Notes under the pieces: model-generated | Told to the model about the DNA's origin: nothing | What the model saw: the letters and a program-made list of their open reading frames with translations, nothing else | Databases searched by the model: none | Translations under genes and position numbers: made by a program | Source: Nitrospirota bacterium | GTDB taxonomy: Bacteria > Nitrospirota > Thermodesulfovibrionia > UBA6902 > BMS3Bbin08 | Direction: 5' to 3' | NCBI GenBank assembly: GCA_016208845.1 | Contig: JACQXH010000078.1 | Coordinates: 14,605-62,487, forward strand | Length of the DNA stretch: 47,883 bases | Part shown: positions 15,284-24,210 of the stretch, in pieces | How positions within the stretch are numbered: position 1 is the stretch's first letter | Layout: each line of letters begins with the position of its first letter

Positions 15284-16651
15284 TCAGTTTGCTATGTTGT
15301 ACTCTTTTATCTTTGTCAGAAGCGTCTTGTAGCTTACCTTCAGTATCTCGGCAGCCCTGCTTTTATTGCCGTGGGTTTGTTCAAGGGCCTTTTTGATCCT
15401 CGCGGATTCAGCCATGCTGAGGGCCGCGCTGGCGGCATCATCAAGGGTCCCGTCCATAGGAATGGCATAAGGCGCTGATGTTGAAACAGGAGGGGCCAGC
15501 CGCAGATGTTCTTCTCTTATCGTCTCTCCATCGCACAATATGAGCGCCCTTTCTATGACATTTTCAAGTTCTCTTACATTTCCTTTCCAGAGATAATTTT
15601 TCAGGACCTCTATTGCAGAGGCGGAGATGGTTTTTTGAGGGATTTTCATCTCTGACGTGAACCTTGATATAAAGTGCTCAACCATGGCAGGTATGTCTTC
15701 TTTCCTGTCTCTCAGGGGAGGAATTGTGATCGGGAAGACGCTCAGTCTGTAGTAGAGGTCTTCCCTGAATAATTTCTCTTTTACAGCGGCATCAAGGTTT
15801 CTGTTGCTTGCTGCAATTATCCTTACATCTATGCTTATAGGTTTTGTTCCGCCGACCCGCTCTATCTCTGCCTCCTGAAGGGTTCTTAATAATTTAGACT
15901 GCAGGCTCGTGTCCATTTCCCCTATTTCATCAAGGAAAATGGTGCCTTTATCAGCAAGCTCGAACTTGCCGAATTTTCTATCTACAGCTCCTGTGAAAGA
16001 GCCTTTTTCATGACCGAAGAGCTCTGATTCAAGGAGCTCCCTTGGGATCGCCGCGCAATTAATAGGAATAAAAGGATGCTCTTTGCGCGGACTTAAAAAA
16101 TGGATGGCCCTTGCAAAGAGTTCTTTGCCTGTGCCTGATTCTCCAAGCAAAAAGACGGTAGTCTTTGTCGTAGAGACTTTCTGTATATTGTTTGCGACCT
16201 CAAGCATCAGGGGGCTTTTCCCTATTATTGTCGGCATTCCGAGCTGGCCTGACAGTTTGTCCTTAAGCAGCATATTTTCTGTGATCAGCCTCTGATTTTC
16301 GAGAGATCTCTTAATGAGCATGAGCAGGTGGTCAGTATCAAGAGGTTTAGTGATAAAATCGTAGGCCCCCATCTTAATCGCCCTGACAGCGGTCTCGATC
16401 GTCCCGAATGCCGTCATAACGATTACCGGTATCAGGGAATTTTCTTCTTTTGAAGCCCTGAGGACTTCAAGACCGTCTTTTTTGGGCATCTGAAGGTCTG
16501 TCAGTACAACATCAAACTTTGACTCCTTTATCTTCCTGATGCCGTCAGCCCCGTCTCTGGCTATTACGACCTCATAGCCTTCCGGCTCAAGGGTTTCCTT
16601 AAGCATCTGCGCCATTGAGTCTTTGTCTTCTACAATGAGGATCTTTTCCAT
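15284..16651 (-). CDS. Sigma54-dependent response regulator (NtrC/AtoC family)
   Basis: A 455-residue transcription activator. The receiver domain (residues 1-120) has its phosphorylation site at Asp52 (VVLTDLQMPKKDG). The AAA+ domain has Walker A GESGTGKE, the sigma54-contacting loop GSFTGA in place of GAFTGA, and Walker B TIFLDEIGEMD. A Fis-type helix-turn-helix at the end reads HGNKSRAAEILKVSYKTLLTKI. No histidine kinase or obvious -24/-12 target promoter is adjacent, so the regulated genes are unknown. Confidence 0.95.
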   Translation of the reverse strand: MEKILIVEDKDSMAQMLKETLEPEGYEVVIARDGADGIRKIKESKFDVVLTDLQMPKKDGLEVLRASKEENSLIPVIVMTAFGTIETAVRAIKMGAYDFITKPLDTDHLLMLIKRSLENQRLITENMLLKDKLSGQLGMPTIIGKSPLMLEVANNIQKVSTTKTTVFLLGESGTGKELFARAIHFLSPRKEHPFIPINCAAIPRELLESELFGHEKGSFTGAVDRKFGKFELADKGTIFLDEIGEMDTSLQSKLLRTLQEAEIERVGGTKPISIDVRIIAASNRNLDAAVKEKLFREDLYYRLSVFPITIPPLRDRKEDIPAMVEHFISRFTSEMKIPQKTISASAIEVLKNYLWKGNVRELENVIERALILCDGETIREEHLRLAPPVSTSAPYAIPMDGTLDDAASAALSMAESARIKKALEQTHGNKSRAAEILKVSYKTLLTKIKEYNIAN

Positions 16652-16672
16652 GATAATTGATTATAAACTATG

Positions 16673-16762
16673 TTTGTCATTCCGGCAGTTTTAAGCCGGA
16701 ATCTATCCTTTATATCCTCTGGGTTCCCGCTCAACACACTGCGGGAATGATATCTTTTTGAG
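16673..16762. repeat. REP-like GTCATTCCGG repeats
   Basis: The gap between the response regulator and gatB holds GTCATTCCGGCAGTTTTAAG and CCGGAATC, then TTCCCGCTCAACACACTGCG and GGGAATGAT. These are two degenerate copies of the dispersed palindrome also seen at 11158, 12041, 23928, 25560 and 41908. Non-coding. Confidence 0.6.
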
Positions 16763-16785
16763 TGATTCACTATACATATCGCGCA

Positions 16786-18213
16786 TTAATTCCCCAATTT
16801 CTTTCTCAGCAATTCATTCACTATCTTTGGATTGGCCTTGCCTTTTGTCGCCTTCATTATCTGCCCTGCAAAGAATCCAAGGAGCTTTTCTTCGCCTGCC
16901 CTGAACCTCTCCACTTCTTTAGGACTCTTGCTTAATATTTCATCGACCACTTTTTCGATCTCCGACTCATCGCTTACCTGAATAAGTCCTTTTTCCTTAA
17001 CAATGGATTCAGCGTGTTTGCCCGTCTTATACATCTCTTCCAAAACCGTCTTGCCAATCCTGCCACTGATCGTGCCGTTCTCAATAAGCTTAAGCAATCC
17101 ATCAAGATGTTCTGGGCCTAGGGGACATTCATCGAAGTCTTTGTTTTCCTCATTGAGTATTCTCCTGAGATCGCCTATCATCAAGTTACTTACTGACTTG
17201 GATGACGATCCAAGATTCACTGTTTTTTTGAATAAGTCTGAGCTGGACCTGTTAATAGACAGCAGATTTGCATCATGTTCTGGCAACCCGTGTTGAATCA
17301 AACTCTGTTTTCTTTCGTCAGGAAGTTCCTCAATCCCCTCCTTTATTCTTTCAATCCATGCATTATCTACTTCCACAGGCACAAGATCCGGCTCAGGGAA
17401 ATACCGGTAATCATGAGCCTCTTCTTTTGAACGCATGGATTCCGTGATACCTTTGTTTGAATCCCAGAGGCGCGTCTCCTGAACTATCCTTCCGCCTTCG
17501 TTGAGAATTTTGATCTGCCGCTTTATCTCATACTCAAGCGCCTTTTCAACAAAACGGAAAGAATTCATGTTCTTGATCTCGGTCTTTGTGCCTAATTCCT
17601 TTTGTCCAACAGGCCGGACAGATACATTGGCATCGCATCTTAGCGAACCCTGTTCCATATTCCCGTCGCATACGCCGATATCACGGACAATCGCTCTTAA
17701 TTTTTTTACAAACTCCGCAGCCTCCTGCGGACTGCGTATGTCAGGTTCTGATACAATCTCCATCAGGGGCGTGCCGGCCCTGTTCAAATCAACGAAACTG
17801 TGACTGCCCGCGCCTTCGTGTATGTTTTTCCCCGCGTCTTCTTCAAGGTGGATCCTTGTAAGCCCGATCTTTTTTGTAATTCCGTCAACCGTGATCTCCA
17901 CAAATCCATGTTCGCATATGGGTAGTTCATACTGGCTTATCTGGTAACCCTTCGGAAGGTCGGGATAGAAGTAGTTCTTTCTTGCAAACCTGCTGTAAGG
18001 GGCGATCCTGCAATTTACTGCAAGCCCTGTCTTGATCACATACTCAATCGCCTTTTTGTTCATCACAGGCAAAACACCCGGCATCCCGATGCAGACCTGA
18101 CACGTCTGCGTGTTCGGCTCCGCGCCGAATTTTGTCGAGCACCCGCAGAACATCTTTGAGTCGGTTGAAAGCTGTGCGTGTATCTCAAGCCCTATGACTG
18201 ATTCGTATTGCAT
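16786..18213 (-). CDS. gatB: Asp/Glu-tRNA amidotransferase subunit B
   Basis: Subunit of GatCAB, which converts Glu-tRNA(Gln) or Asp-tRNA(Asn) to the amidated form in bacteria lacking GlnRS or AsnRS. The N-terminus reads YESVIGLEIHAQLSTDSKMF with zinc cysteines (CGCS...CQVC). Further signatures are DLPKGYQISQYELPI, IHLEEDAGKNIHE and FVDLNRAGTPLMEIVSEPD. The C-terminal YqeY-like tail ends NPKIVNELLRKKL. The 475-residue length is normal. In most genomes gatB directly follows gatA; here a 4-kb MNT/HEPN block separates them. Confidence 0.97.
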   Translation of the reverse strand: MQYESVIGLEIHAQLSTDSKMFCGCSTKFGAEPNTQTCQVCIGMPGVLPVMNKKAIEYVIKTGLAVNCRIAPYSRFARKNYFYPDLPKGYQISQYELPICEHGFVEITVDGITKKIGLTRIHLEEDAGKNIHEGAGSHSFVDLNRAGTPLMEIVSEPDIRSPQEAAEFVKKLRAIVRDIGVCDGNMEQGSLRCDANVSVRPVGQKELGTKTEIKNMNSFRFVEKALEYEIKRQIKILNEGGRIVQETRLWDSNKGITESMRSKEEAHDYRYFPEPDLVPVEVDNAWIERIKEGIEELPDERKQSLIQHGLPEHDANLLSINRSSSDLFKKTVNLGSSSKSVSNLMIGDLRRILNEENKDFDECPLGPEHLDGLLKLIENGTISGRIGKTVLEEMYKTGKHAESIVKEKGLIQVSDESEIEKVVDEILSKSPKEVERFRAGEEKLLGFFAGQIMKATKGKANPKIVNELLRKKLGN

Positions 18214-18921
18214 TTACGCGTTCCAGTAATCCTTTGACACTTTATAAATCTTTGCCAAATATTTCTCACAGGCTGCTACAATTTTCTCAGCTTCTTTTAA
18301 GTCCTCTTTAGCCGTATCTTCATCAATGGACGTCTGAAAATCATAATCGCCTATCTGCCGCTCTTTAAACAATTTTTTCAAAGTCTTGCTGAACGAGGAA
18401 GAAAATTTTCGTGTCTTGATAAATTCTCTGTTAAATGCTCCTATGGTCTGGCCGTGTGATGAATAGTGCAGTCCCTTTGAAAGCAACACAGCAGAGATGG
18501 CATGAAAGACCGCATAGTAAGAGCGGGATACGGTGTCGTCATAATGATCGTTTTCCAAATTGGTTTTAGCTGTTTTCAGTTTTTCCAGCGCCTTGCCAAG
18601 CATTTGCTTGATAACATCAATATCGCCTGCTTTCATAATTCTATTCCTTCTTTTAGAATGTTTAAACCGCTCATCACATATAATGTCGCCGATTAAGACC
18701 TCATATTTGTTCAGGAAGTCTACGCTTATATTAAGAAGCATATTTTCGTATGCCTTTTTTCTCTTATCAACAACGACCAGAAAATCATAATCAGATCCTT
18801 CATGAAAATCGCCTCTTGCACGCGAGCCGAACAGGATAATGCTTTTGAGGTGATGTTTTAATCTCTGTTTGACACGCCTTGCAAATTCAATGGCTATTTT
18901 GTCTGTTCTTTTTTTCTTCAT
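18214..18921 (-). CDS. Nucleotidyltransferase-HEPN fusion protein
   Basis: A single polypeptide joining an N-terminal minimal nucleotidyltransferase (FGSRARGDFHEGSDYDFLVV, the GSxxxG...DxD active site) to a C-terminal HEPN domain with the Rx6H motif in SRSYYAVFHAISAVLLSKG. In two-gene MNT-HEPN toxin-antitoxin systems the MNT protein AMPylates and neutralises the HEPN RNase; here both parts are fused. ATG at 18921 is preferred, with AAGGGA upstream. It is the last gene of the island, and its stop abuts the gatB start. Confidence 0.88.
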   Translation of the reverse strand: MKKKRTDKIAIEFARRVKQRLKHHLKSIILFGSRARGDFHEGSDYDFLVVVDKRKKAYENMLLNISVDFLNKYEVLIGDIICDERFKHSKRRNRIMKAGDIDVIKQMLGKALEKLKTAKTNLENDHYDDTVSRSYYAVFHAISAVLLSKGLHYSSHGQTIGAFNREFIKTRKFSSSFSKTLKKLFKERQIGDYDFQTSIDEDTAKEDLKEAEKIVAACEKYLAKIYKVSKDYWNA

Positions 18922-18966
18922 ATATAGTCCCTTGCATGGCATCTTGCAGGCCGCCTTTATTTTACC

Positions 18967-21255
18967 TTATTTTTCCATCTGTACACACGAAAGATAATCT
19001 TTCAAAAAGCCTTTCTCAAAAAGCAATCCCTTGAATGACTCAAGCCGTTCTCTTGGATAATTCGCCGGATGCGCTGCGGGATTGCGGTATTTGTCTTTTA
19101 TTTGAAAAAGCTCATTTTTGAAATCAAGAAGTTTTTGTTTCCCATAGGTGTTATTCAAAATAAACTGTGAAAATTGCCACAGTAACTTATCTCCGTCTTT
19201 TGCTTTTTTTGTCTTATCTATCAGTGTGCATATTTCTCCAAGTGTTATCTTTGTGTCGCATACGATAAGCCTGACTTTATCCTGAGTTTTGTATTTTATC
19301 TGACAGCCTGTTGATAAGCAGACGTCAATGATCTTCCTTTTGAATTCATTTTCAATCGCCTTTGCGTATTCGATTGCCACAAAGCCGAATTCATCGGACG
19401 GCGAAAACTGATAGGTGGTATCAAGATGCCGGGCAAGCATGAGGAAGGTCCTTGTGGCTTCATCAAGACTTTTCCATAACTGCGTACCTATCGCACCGTG
19501 ATAATAATCCTGAACGGTCTTGTTGTTGATCTGAGATGCGAATGTTTCATTTTTCTTATGAATGTTCTCAATTATCTTCTCGGTATTTTGAGTTATCAAA
19601 TTCTCAATCGAGCCTTGATTTTCCTTCATGACCTCAAAGATCGCCGTCTGCTTGTCATAAATTTCTCTGAGCATATACGTTTGCAGATCATTTTTTGCAC
19701 TTAAACTTTTGAGTGCCTTGATGATGTCGGACTTTTCCTGAATTTTATTTATAAGAACCTGCAACTGATCGCGCGTGAGAACAAATTGGCCCTTTGATTC
19801 GGTAACATGGGATTGAACCGCCGGAAAATCCTCCTTTGCGACGAGCTCGTAAAACTCGTCTATCTTGTGATACGTCCTTGCATTATGCTCATATTCAAGC
19901 TTTGTTTTTGCCGCCTCAATCTCATTCAGAAAGCCCTGATGTATCGGCAGTCCACGCTCTTGAAGGAGTTTAAACTTTGAGAGGAAGTTGATGCTGTCTT
20001 CGTATGAGTTCAGTTTTTTGGTTGTTTCAATAAAATTATACATCTCTATTACGTCTAAAGGTGTTTCATTGTGATAGCTTTTTTCAAACATACAGGCTGC
20101 ATTAAAAAGAGAGGTCTTCAAACAGGTCATAGATTCTTTGTAAGAACCTTTATTAAAGTAGGTGTTGCTTGCTGCAAAAAAACCTTTAGCTGCTCTAAAT
20201 GGATCACCAAGTTCCTCCATATCATATATTGAGGAAATAACTAAATATTCCAGTGGGCAGATTTCTAAATCATCTTTAAAGATTAAAGAGGCATTGAAGG
20301 CTAATTCGTTATTGATTTTATTATTTTCGTGCAGTGTATTGTAGAAGTCTTCAAGGAAAACAGAGTTGATTCTGCTTCCCAGTGGTTTGTACTCTATATC
20401 ATACCCTTCCCAAAATATCGTATCAGCATAGTCAATACCTGCCATGATTTGGTCTAAACTGGTTTTAGGGATAGCATCGAGTATTGCATTGCATACATCA
20501 GAAAAAGGACCTTCTATCTCGTATCTTAGGTGAAGAAGTCCACATAACTCATGAAAGTTTAATTCTTTGTCTTTTAACTTAGAAGACATGTATTGATTGG
20601 CTATTTTGTTTACCCCTTGATTCTTGTCCAATTGTTTAAAAGGATATGCTTTAAAAAAATTATTAATATCTTCATCAGGATATTCTTTTAAAATAGGGCA
20701 ATGATCAAAGACTATTTGTATAGCAATGAGCTCCAAAAGACCGTGTTTTGCGATTATCAATTTGAGGCAAGTTATGAAAAATACTTTAACTTGGGAATAA
20801 TTAATATTACTTGTAGTTGAAGACTCTTTGCTTTCTTCTGCTGGAATTGCAGGTAGTAATAGATGTGCATCATCTAAGAACCTATCATCCCCAAAGCACG
20901 TTGCATTACAGTCCTGTAGCCATTCCTTCCCAAAAAATACCCCAATATTACTTAACTCATATATCTGCTGAGCAAAATATTTATTTATTCTAAGTGGTTC
21001 TCGTTGTTTCCAGGTCCAATGCATCTCTGTCGAACTATTAATAAGGAAGCGGTTTATCTCCTCAACATTCGCTGTTTCAATACAACGGATAATGCCTTTG
21101 GCATAGTCGCTTTTGGGATCGAACTTGCCTTCCCGAATCTTCAGTATCAGCAGCTTTGTCAATGTCTCAAGATCATCAGGACTTGTTTGTAGCTTTTTAC
21201 GGAAAGCCTTCTCTTCGGAAGATTGGTTTGCTTTGAATGGAATTATCTTGCCCAT
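18967..21255 (-). CDS. Large uncharacterised protein with HEPN-like C-terminus
   Basis: A 762-residue, mostly helical protein not recognised as a named family. The N-terminal region is acidic and Lys-rich. The middle (about 350-470) looks TPR-like (AAKGFFAASNTYFNKGSYKESMT region). A coiled-coil segment rich in Glu, Asn and Ile spans about 530-590. The last about 150 residues carry VAIEYAKAIENEFKRKI and end with KYRNPAAHP...RLESFKGLLF, a pattern seen in HEPN-like C-termini of defence-associated proteins. It lies between a HEPN gene and an MNT-HEPN fusion on the same strand, suggesting an effector or sensor of this island. The function is unknown. Confidence 0.7.
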   Translation of the reverse strand: MGKIIPFKANQSSEEKAFRKKLQTSPDDLETLTKLLILKIREGKFDPKSDYAKGIIRCIETANVEEINRFLINSSTEMHWTWKQREPLRINKYFAQQIYELSNIGVFFGKEWLQDCNATCFGDDRFLDDAHLLLPAIPAEESKESSTTSNINYSQVKVFFITCLKLIIAKHGLLELIAIQIVFDHCPILKEYPDEDINNFFKAYPFKQLDKNQGVNKIANQYMSSKLKDKELNFHELCGLLHLRYEIEGPFSDVCNAILDAIPKTSLDQIMAGIDYADTIFWEGYDIEYKPLGSRINSVFLEDFYNTLHENNKINNELAFNASLIFKDDLEICPLEYLVISSIYDMEELGDPFRAAKGFFAASNTYFNKGSYKESMTCLKTSLFNAACMFEKSYHNETPLDVIEMYNFIETTKKLNSYEDSINFLSKFKLLQERGLPIHQGFLNEIEAAKTKLEYEHNARTYHKIDEFYELVAKEDFPAVQSHVTESKGQFVLTRDQLQVLINKIQEKSDIIKALKSLSAKNDLQTYMLREIYDKQTAIFEVMKENQGSIENLITQNTEKIIENIHKKNETFASQINNKTVQDYYHGAIGTQLWKSLDEATRTFLMLARHLDTTYQFSPSDEFGFVAIEYAKAIENEFKRKIIDVCLSTGCQIKYKTQDKVRLIVCDTKITLGEICTLIDKTKKAKDGDKLLWQFSQFILNNTYGKQKLLDFKNELFQIKDKYRNPAAHPANYPRERLESFKGLLFEKGFLKDYLSCVQMEK

Positions 21256-21290
21256 ATGATATGTTGTTTATTCTTTCTTGTAATTATCTA

Positions 21291-21746
21291 TTAAAACAAC
21301 TTCTTCTGCGGGTTTGCTTTTTGTATCTTATCCATGATTTCTTTAACAAACTTGTTAGCGCTTTCGAGAGATTTTGCAACCTCAGTTCTGGAAATAGGTC
21401 TTTCAGGTTCATATATGAAATCGTGCCTTTTAATCCTCATCCGGTTAAATCTTTCCGTTAGATTTCTGAAATCCCCGCCGAGTATCTCTTCGCAGAAGTC
21501 TACAACCGTCTTATGCTGGTTTCTGCCTTTCGGGCGATAACCCGAAAAAAACATTAAAGCCCTGCCTGCCCTGAGCATTGCATGATATGCGATTGTATAA
21601 GCCCATTCTTCGTCTATATTGATAGTTGCCTTTGAGGTAATTAAATCTTTGCCGGCACGTTTAATGTTGGAGATTATTTGCTTATCATTATAGGATATCT
21701 TTTCTATCAGACCCTGTGTTTCAAGCCTTTTTAAGCTCACGCTCAT
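21291..21746 (-). CDS. HEPN domain protein (putative toxin)
   Basis: A 151-residue helical protein with EEWAYTIAYHAMLRAGRALM, GYRPKGRNQHKTVVDF and FNRMRIKRHDFIYEP, the pattern of SAV_6107-type HEPN proteins. Its R...R-H-D cluster could form the RNase site. The start codon overlaps the 3' end of the HTH-nucleotidyltransferase gene by 26 bp, so the pair is translationally coupled, as in MNT-HEPN toxin-antitoxin modules. Confidence 0.8.
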   Translation of the reverse strand: MSVSLKRLETQGLIEKISYNDKQIISNIKRAGKDLITSKATINIDEEWAYTIAYHAMLRAGRALMFFSGYRPKGRNQHKTVVDFCEEILGGDFRNLTERFNRMRIKRHDFIYEPERPISRTEVAKSLESANKFVKEIMDKIQKANPQKKLF

Positions 21747-22308
21747 CCCCTAACAACATAATTTTCTCATCTTTCAGCACATCCATAATAAACCCATCTT
21801 TTGCTTTTTTCTTAGTCAGGAACTCTTTGTAATCATAAATTATGTGATTTATGGTCCTGCCTGACATTTTCTCAAGACCGTTTATTTCCGAATCAAGCTT
21901 GTCAAAATCAACATCTCCGATGATTATCAGATCAACATCACTGTCTGCCTTTTCCTCTGCTTTTGCAAACGAACCATATATAAAAGCGAACTTAACAGCC
22001 GGAAGATTTTCTATTACAGTCTTAATCTCGCCGATAACCCCGACTGTTTTAAGAATAAGGCCTTTCAGCTCATTAAAAAAAGAACAATTCCTGTTCGTCT
22101 GAAAATACTTAAGGTTGCCATGTCTTGATGATGAAAGAATTCCGGCTTTTTCGAGAGCTGCCAGTTCGCGGCTGAGATTTGTAGAGTCTTCTTTAAGGAT
22201 GGTTGCAAGCTGGCGGACAAAGAAGCTTTCATCGCTGTGCGTGAAAAACCATGACAGCGCCTTTGCCCTGGTCCTTGAGCCAAATATTTTTTCTATTGCC
22301 TGTCCCAT
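21721..22308 (-). CDS. wHTH-nucleotidyltransferase (putative antitoxin/regulator)
   Basis: A 195-residue protein. Residues 1-75 form an ArsR-like winged helix-turn-helix (FVRQLATILKEDSTNLSREL, then LEKAGILSSSRHGNLKYFQ). Residues about 105-195 form an MNT domain (FIYGSFAKAEEKADSDVDLI, GS...DxD). It is first in the island and starts 33 bp after a consensus promoter overlapped by repeated TTACTGCAAT motifs, so autoregulation is likely. It is paired with the HEPN gene downstream. Confidence 0.87.
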   Translation of the reverse strand: MGQAIEKIFGSRTRAKALSWFFTHSDESFFVRQLATILKEDSTNLSRELAALEKAGILSSSRHGNLKYFQTNRNCSFFNELKGLILKTVGVIGEIKTVIENLPAVKFAFIYGSFAKAEEKADSDVDLIIIGDVDFDKLDSEINGLEKMSGRTINHIIYDYKEFLTKKKAKDGFIMDVLKDEKIMLLGDERELKKA

Positions 22309-22320
22309 AGGTTATAGTAA

Positions 22321-22370
22321 ATATTACTGCAATTGCAGTTTATATTACTGCAATCTATAGGTTCTGTCAA
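22321..22370 (-). promoter_or_regulatory. Promoter and operator of the MNT/HEPN island
   Basis: On the minus strand a consensus -35 TTGACA (22365-22370) and -10 TAATAT (22342-22347) are spaced by exactly 17 bp. Two direct copies of ATATTACTGCAAT (22321-22333 and 22342-22354) are 21 bp apart, about two helical turns, one covering the -10. Between them a 14-bp palindrome ACTGCAATTGCAGT (22326-22339) is formed. This is the expected layout of an operator for the winged-helix protein encoded immediately downstream. Confidence 0.8.
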
Positions 22371-22379
22371 CGCAGTTCT

Positions 22380-23834
22380 TTACAACTCCGGCTTTCTCTT
22401 ATGCCACCCGGTATCCTGCTCATAAGCATAAGCAATTTTCAAGATCGTTTCTTCATCAAAATGCTACCCGATTATCTGCAGGCCGATGGGTAAATTACCA
22501 GAAGAAAAACCGCAGGGGATGGATATGCCCGGCACTCCTGCGAGGTTGACCGATATCGTGAAAATATCTGCAAGATACATATGAAGCGGGTCATCAGTCT
22601 TTTCTCCAGACCTAAATGCCGGAGTTGGTGATGTCGGCGTGACTATCACGTCTGCTTTTTTAAATGCATTTTCAAAATCCTGTTTTATCAAGGTCCTTAC
22701 CTGCTGCGCCTTTTTATAGTATGCGTCATAGTATCCTGAGGACAATGAATATGTGCCGAGGATTATCCTCCTCTTTATCTCTGCGCCGAACCCTTTTGCC
22801 CTTGTCTTCATGTACATGTCCAGCAGATCATTGCCTTCTGTTCTTGCGCCATATTTTACCCCGTCATATCGTGCAAGATTGGATGAGGCCTCAGAGGTAG
22901 CGATTATATAATATGCGGCCACTGCATAGCCTGTATGCGGGAGCGATATCTCAACAGGAACAGCCCCGAGGGCTTCAAGTTTTCTGATCGCCTGTTTTAC
23001 GGATTCTTCCACCTCTTTGTCTATGCCCTCAATGAAATATTCACTTGGAATTCCTATTCTCATGCCTTTTATATCACGCCCGAGCCCCGAGGTAAAATCA
23101 GGCACTGCTATAGGTGCCGATGTTGAATCATCAGGGTCATGGCCTGAAATAATATTCATCAGCATAGCAGAATCTCTAACGTTTTTTGTAATAGGCCCAA
23201 TCTGGTCAAGAGATGAAGCAAAGGCAACAAGGCCATAACGGGAGACCCTTCCATATGTAGGCTTCAACCCTACAACCCCGCAGAATGATGCGGGCTGGCG
23301 TATCGACCCGCCAGTGTCAGAACCTAAAGCGGCAATGCACATATCCGATGCAACCGCAGCAGCCGACCCTCCGCTTGAGCCGCCCGGCACTGTCTCAAGA
23401 TCCCACGGATTGTGTGTACGGCCGAAAGCGGAATTTTCCGTAGATGAACCCATTGCAAATTCATCGAGATTGGTTTTACCGATCAGGATGAAGCCCTGGT
23501 CTTTTAATTTCTGTGTGACTGTGCTTTCATAGGGCGGAATAAAATTCTCAAGGATCTTTGATGAGCACGTAGTCCTGATACCATCTGTGCACATGTTGTC
23601 CTTCACAGCAAGGGAAATGCCGAGCAGCAATCCCCTGTCGCCATTTTTTATGCGGCCCTCTGCATCTGTTGCGCGGGCTAATGCGTGTTCTCTGGCAATG
23701 GTCACATAGGCCTTTATCTTGGGCTCTACGGAATCTATTCTCTTGAAGAGTGCGTTTGTCAGCTCAACAGGACTGATCTCGCCTTTATCAAGGGCTGTCC
23801 GTGCTTCGTGAATACTTAAAGTATGCAGTTCCAA
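22380..23834 (-). CDS. gatA: Asp/Glu-tRNA amidotransferase subunit A with in-frame TAG near the 3' end
   Basis: Amidase subunit of GatCAB, releasing ammonia from glutamine. The Ser-cisSer-Lys triad regions are present (LAVKDNMCTDG; PGGSSGGSAAAVA; GSDTGGSIRQPASFCG). The TTG at 23834, behind GGAGG, is the best start. The frame reaches LPIGLQIIG and then meets TAG at 22464-22466. Beyond it the same frame continues as HFDEETILKIAYAYEQ to a TAA at 22380, exactly the normal GatA C-terminus. Either the last 28 residues are dispensable, or the stop is suppressed, or it is a mutation or assembly error. gatC is not in the window. Confidence 0.92.
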
Positions 23835-23885
23835 GTCTCCTCCGGGAAAAATAAAAATCAAATATCAATATTAAGGATTTCTAAA

Positions 23886-24011
23886 TAGAGTCTGTTTATA
23901 AAGTGCCATAAGTCACTGGTTACGTCATTGCCGCTTGTCGGGAATCCTTCTGAAAAAAGATTCCGGACAAGCCGGAATGACAGCAAGACAGGAGTTTATA
24001 AACAGACTCTA
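23886..24011. mobile_element. 126-bp MITE with perfect 17-bp terminal repeats
   Basis: Terminal inverted repeats TAGAGTCTGTTTATAAA at 23886-23902 and its exact complement at 23995-24011. The interior holds the inverted pair around GATTCCGGACAAGCCGGAAT. A second left end (24015-24030) follows directly, showing tandem or nested insertion. The truncated copy at 12000-12101 is nearly identical. It lies upstream of gatA. No ORF. Confidence 0.88.
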
Positions 24012-24040
24012 AATAGAGTCTGTTTATAAATATCGCTAAA

Positions 24041-24120
24041 TGTCACCCTGAGCCTGTCGAAGGGTGAGAAACTGCTTAATCCATCTCATGGTTCGACAAG
24101 CTCACCATGACAAGCTGGAT
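24041..24120. repeat. Inverted TCACCCTGAGCCTGTCGAAG repeat
   Basis: GTCACCCTGAGCCTGTCGAA and, after a short spacer, TGGTTCGACAAGCTCACCAT form an imperfect inverted pair. The same type recurs at 30421-30500. It is a dispersed REP-like sequence in the gap between gatA and the LOG gene and is non-coding. Confidence 0.6.
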
Positions 24121-24210
24121 ATATCACGCATCTTATAAAAAGATTCTATTAAGTATTTACCTTGAACATTTTACTATTTTATTCCTCTATCTCACAACTG
24201 CATTAACTGA

